Shown here piece by piece: positions 54,001 to 60,000 of a DNA stretch of 64,000 bases. The stretch covers positions 100,673,285-100,737,284 of the forward strand of contig NC_134827.1 in NCBI RefSeq assembly GCF_004210375.1, read 5' to 3'. A model generated the notes under the pieces. It was not told the DNA's origin. It was given only the letters and a program-made list of their open reading frames with translations, and did not search any database. The DNA is from Tachypleus tridentatus. Its lineage: Eukaryota; Arthropoda; Merostomata; Xiphosura; Limulidae. Numbering within the stretch: the first letter of the stretch is position 1; each line of letters starts with the position of its first letter. A program made the translations under genes and the position numbers.

Positions 54001-57000
54001 ACTACCTGCCAAGCAACAAAGGATGTTAAATTGTAAATCTGACACACAGCGAATTTACAGCGCAGTGGGTGTCATGAATTGTATTTTCAAAATAATGTAT
54101 TAAACTCTTATTATTAGCAAAAATACTAGTTTATCATGTAACATTTTCAGAATTTTAATATGATTTCTACCGACACATACATTTTCACATCAATCTGTTA
54201 TATGGAAGAGGTTTCATTAACCAAAATTTTGATATCTACACTGGGGCCGGATTAGAGACTTGTGGGGCCCTCCGAGTGTAGGGCCGGATTAAAGACTTGT
54301 GGGGCCCTCCGAAGCGAATTTCATAAATAAGTAAAAGAGAACTCAGTACTATTTGCTAACTACAGTTTGACCAATATATAAATGCAAGCAAGGGATAAAT
54401 AATATAAAAATAATGACAATATTTTTTAATCAAAAAGTATAAAGACAACGATTTCTCATTGTCAAATAACCGACCACATATTTATGGAAGACTAACCCGC
54501 TTCTTACACGTTAATGAAAAATTACGACTTCTTCTAATGGTTCGGTGGTAAGCTTACGACGCCCGTGGTGGGCAGAGTACAAACAGTCCATTGCATGGCT
54601 TTGTGATTTACACTATTCAACATTACAAAATAATATGTTCATAAGAAACGACTAGAACTTCTGTCGTCATTGTGACTCAATTGCAAACATATATAACATT
54701 AATGAGACATCCAGTATCTCATTGAATTTTTAACTTTTCCAATGGTCGAGGTAATTGAACCCGTTTACTCATCGTTTCAACAACTATTTCAAGTTCTGTA
54801 AATATATACGTGTGTTTTTTATTGGTTACACACGTCTTACTAAGTATAGGACATTACTGGACACTTAAGTACATACGCTTTAATTAGAATACTGACTTCT
54901 ACTAGTCAGTCCACTATTTTCAATACAAAAAAGTACTTAGTTTCGTGAGCTGGATGAGTCATCACACGCCTTGAAAACGAAACGTCGGATAATAAAATAT
55001 TCAGTTGACTCGGATATTCAGCATTAATTACACCCCATGGTGGACAATATTCATAGAACAGCGGAAAAAAAAATTAGTAGTCAATTTTATTACTGAAAAT
55101 CTGTCAGACATCTTTGTTAACAAAAACAACTCTTATTTCCAGTACGATACAGAACATTAGTAGTGACTGAACTGTATTTGTCAATCATGCATTGCTTTAA
55201 TTCTATTAACTTAACGAACTTATTTTCCAGCCCTGAAACTGTGGTAAACAACTACTCCTCCATGGTGTACATCAAACCATACTGTAGAATGGGTCCTTAC
55301 CTAGTGGGTATGGCACTAGGATACATATTATTTCGGACTGGAAGAAAAATTGTGCTGAAAACGGTAAGGTTCCTAATTTATTCAGTTTCACATACAATAT
55401 TAGATATTTAATGAAAGTATCACTATTGGTTGGAAGAATTTTACTTTACGTAGCGTGAAAAACCAAACATAATTTGTTAAATAAAATAAATGGACAGATG
55501 ATTTCGACACTTTGTTTAATTAATGCGAGGTTTTGACCCCAGTCCTCGTATCACCATGCACAATTTGCGGAAGCGTAGGCCTAACTCGCCTGTTGTCAGC
55601 CTGAAACAATTTAACTGCCAGGTAGCGCTATCTAGTGGACTGAAAAAATAACGTTATAATCACTAACTTTCCTGAATTATAAATATTAGATAAAAAATAT
55701 AAAATAAATATGTTTAGAACGGTATAATCCTTCAAAATTAAGGGCCAACATGCATCATGATTGTTAATTTTTACTGTTTACTAAATATATATGTGCGAAT
55801 TATCTTTTGAACAGTTTATTATTGTAGCAAGACAGTGTTTGTTGCGACGACATTGGCTTCTTCAATTTTTCTTCCCTTGATATTACAATCCCCGTTCACG
55901 ACTTTTTATATGTTAGAAGTTCATGATATGGTAATTTTCTCTATAATATTTGGCGTCTGCTGATGTACCCGTTTTATAATTTCTGTTATATCTTGGTATC
56001 CCTTCCCCCCTGTGAGTCAGTGGTAAGTTTATGGACATACAACGCTAAAGTTCGGGGTTTGATTCTCTGCAATGGACAAAGAAGGAAGGCTTAACGTGAT
56101 TTAACTTTAAAAAAAAAACACAATATTTTTCTCTGGATTTCAAAAATGGCGAAACGGGTTCAAATCTGCGATACCACAAAATATTCCCGGCACTTTAAGC
56201 TGTGAATGCGTTATAAGTGACAGTCTCTTTGCGCGGATGGTGCGTGATAGATTGCTACTGACCAACTGTCTTCCCTCAGGTAAGTAGTTCAAAATTAAGG
56301 TTGGCAGCAGATAGGTTCAGTAGTTTTGCCCTCAATACAAAGTGAGACGCCAATACAAAAAGTAATATATCTTTGGTATTCAGACACTCGGATATCAATG
56401 GGTATCTTGATTCCTTCAGCACAACATTTCGGGCATTCACATTTAAAGTAATAAACTACACATTATTGTATTAATATAGTTTAAATATGGTATGCATTAT
56501 CGTGTGTATGTATGTGTATATATATATGAACTAACAGAAAGATTAAAGGAGAGCTTCTCAATAGCCGGAAAGTGTGTAGCTTAAGACATTAATTGTATTT
56601 CAATGTGATTCTTCGGCCTCTACTAGTAGAGACCAGCAATATTCCTTTTTGTTTTTTTTAATTCAGGCTTAAACCGAGATAATTATACGACCAATTGCCT
56701 TACTTAACAGGCAGCAAACGAATGTAAAATATTAAGTTGATGTATCACAACTTTCAATTTCAAAATATTTCTAATCGCTGGCATTGAATTCTACAAATCC
56801 ATTTATCTTAGGCTTAACATTAGTTAAGCCTTATTTAATATGGCCTACATTCAAAGAAATGTTACATTAACACTAAGTAATGTACGTTTTTTCTTTAGTT
56901 TAGTTAGAGCTAAACTTTGTCTTACTTAATATTTTCAATATATAAACTTATGTTATTCTACAACATAACTAGATATTATTAAAATCTTTGACACACTTTT

Positions 57001-60000
57001 CATAAAATGTGTCAAGTATACTTACCTCCGCCTTTATTTTATACCTCTTAAAATAAAGAGGACGCGCATACGCTTTTCACTAAAGACAAAAATGTGACTA
57101 TTATTATAATTAATATGTTGCACACCATGGTTGCTAAAATAAATAAGCGTTTATTAGTACACAATAAATAGTTACAAATAAAACAGTCCTCAACCTCAAA
57201 ATACAATTAAACCATTTACTTGATAATTTACTTCGTAGGGATAACACAGTAATACTAACGAAAATAGTTTAAAACCTGGGATGTGCGATATCTTGTCAAT
57301 CTCAAGGATTTCATCTCCATACAGTAAATTGCAGAGTAAATATTTTGAGACTGGGAAGAATCTCATTTTAAAATATTTATTGTGTGCTAAAAATATTGTT
57401 TTCATTTAATAAACATGTGACTTAAAACTTACCCAAGTGTTACTTCAATGTTAATAAATTCCGTATTTTTTTAAATAGACGTTTTAGTTTTCTTCAATAT
57501 TTTATTACATGCTGTAATGATATTTTACTGAAATGCAAGTTTGGTTGAAAGTGGATAAATTTTATTATGTCTTTAATTAAAGCATGGCCAGGTGGTTAAG
57601 GCGCTCGCAATCCACGGGTTCGAATCCCCCTCACACCAAACATTCTCGCCCTTTCAGCCGTGGGGGCGTTGTATGTGAGGGTCAACTCCACTATTCGATG
57701 GTAAAAGAGTAGCCAACTCTTGGGCTGATAGAAAGAAATCTAGCATGAAAAATCCAGTTTCTTCAAAGAACGCTAATGCAGAATAATTATCATAATAACT
57801 ATCTCTATGTGTTTAGGTGTATAAATTTTGTATACCCGGGAGGGTCAGGTACACTAGACCTCTTCCTCCTTCCTTTTCATTGTTTGGGTGGACTGCTTAG
57901 TATATTTAAAGTTAATACATGAGGGCCAGAGTGATGAACAGTATTCAGGCCCTGTTCAGGGCAATGCCCATGTATATTGTACTTTCAGATTCACCGAGTC
58001 GAGATCATAGGTGGCCTGTTTTATATTAGCATTAATTTATTATTTTTATATTATTGTTTTATATATAATATGCGTGTATATATATTTTATTATTATTTTA
58101 CTGAAGTTTAACTTTATGATGTAATATATAAATTAATTAGGGAGAGGTGTTTCGCTCTCTTTTAATCATATATGCAACCTGTCTAGTTCGCATAACAGTT
58201 CATTTTTATAGAAATATTTTATTGTACTGTGTAGAAGCCTATCTGGTATTGTTTGTGTATTTGAGTATTTATGCATAAACTTTGAGGAGGTGGTTTTAAA
58301 TACTCTATATTCTGTCGTAATTAATGTATTTTGTAATGATTATCGTTTGGTTGGCAGTTGTTTTTCACTTGCATTAATCCATGCAGGAGCTGCATAATCT
58401 ACTACTGGTCTAATATATGTTTTGTATATTTTAATGTTTTCAGGTGTTGTTCCATAATTTTTACCAGTTAGACTTCTAGCATAGTTTATTCTTCGCCAAA
58501 TTTTAGTTTTTATGTTATTTACATGTTTTATTCAGGTAAGTTTAAAATCGTATGTTAGTCCTAAAAATTTTGCAGATGTAACAGTCTGGATTTATTTTAA
58601 TTTATATTTTTGGCAGTATTCACTTAATCTGTTTACTTGAAGTTGTAAGTTAGTGGCTGCAATTTCTGGTGTAGGGGCACTTTTCCAAATTGCTACATTA
58701 TCAGCGAACTGTGACGAATATCCATGATTTCGGTCTTTAAGTGGCACATTTTTCACATACACGATAACGAGAATAGGACTAACCACCCCATCTTGATGGA
58801 CACCGGCTTCTGGAGTGAAGAACTCCAAGAAAGTTCCCTTTACGTTTACTCTGCATTTTCCATTTTACAAAATGTTAGATAACCAGCCAATAATTCCTCG
58901 CGGTAGTCCCATTTCGTACATACGGAACCGAAGACCATTGTGCCATACAGTGTCGAATGTCAGTGATTCTTTTTTCATTAAAACTATTTATTATTGTTTC
59001 AGTTAATCTAATTAAATGATCTGTTGTTTTTCTAAATTTTCTAAACCCGTTTTGTTCCTCTGCTAATTTTGAAGTAATCTCCAAAAATATGGAGAGTCTA
59101 TTACTTTTTATTCGTTCAAGAATTTTACCCACACAGCTGGTCAGGCTGATTGGTCGATAACTGTTTGGCTCTTTAGCTGGTTCACCCTCATTGTGGAACA
59201 TTAATATATTAGCTTGGTTCCAAGAAACTGGGATGTATCCAGAGTAGAAAGATAAATTGAATATAGCTAATAAGTGGTCAAATACTTTCGGAGTGCCTTA
59301 TTTGAGGTGAATTGTTTGTATGCCATCATTTCCTGGTGATTTGTTTTTTGAAGTCTTGATTGCTTGTTTGAGTTCAGTTAATGTGAGTTTTTTGGTGAGC
59401 ATTATATTCATTAGTGTTATTGTTAATGGTATTGATTGGAAAATATGGTTTGTATAATTCTATGTTATTTGTTACATGGTTGTTTACTTGTTGTAGAAAT
59501 AGTATCAAAATAACTTAATCAAAACTTGGTTTGTTTTGAATTTCGCGCAAAGCTACACGAGGGCTATCTGCGATAGCTGTCCCTAATTATCAGTGTCGAA
59601 TAAGGCTTAGAGTGTATCGAAAATGTCTTGTTTGTTTATAGTTATAAATTTATGATTTTTTTAAAGAAAGTTATTTTATCATTATTTGGTACACAAACAT
59701 AACAGTCATTTTTCATCTGCGTTTTAAAAAAATATCTTTACCTAAACATCCCACTACTATCAACATTCGAAACTTTGGACTCGTTGTGCTATGTTATAAT
59801 ACTCTTTTATTTCAAGTTGCCACAATTACAAATATTTATTCAAAATCGTTGCTTAAAAATGGGTCTAAGTTTCAAAAATGCAATTGCCAATTATTTCAAT
59901 GGGCATACAGTTGAATTTATATCAGTTATTTATTTAATTAGGTTTTATATTGTGATCTTAAAAAATGAATAAAACTGCAACTTTTTAAAATAAATTTAAC

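Noticed and set aside
53572-54045. 157-codon frame on the - strand as an independent gene in intron 11
   Set aside because: Mostly minisatellite and part of a dispersed repeat; recorded as repeat B instead.
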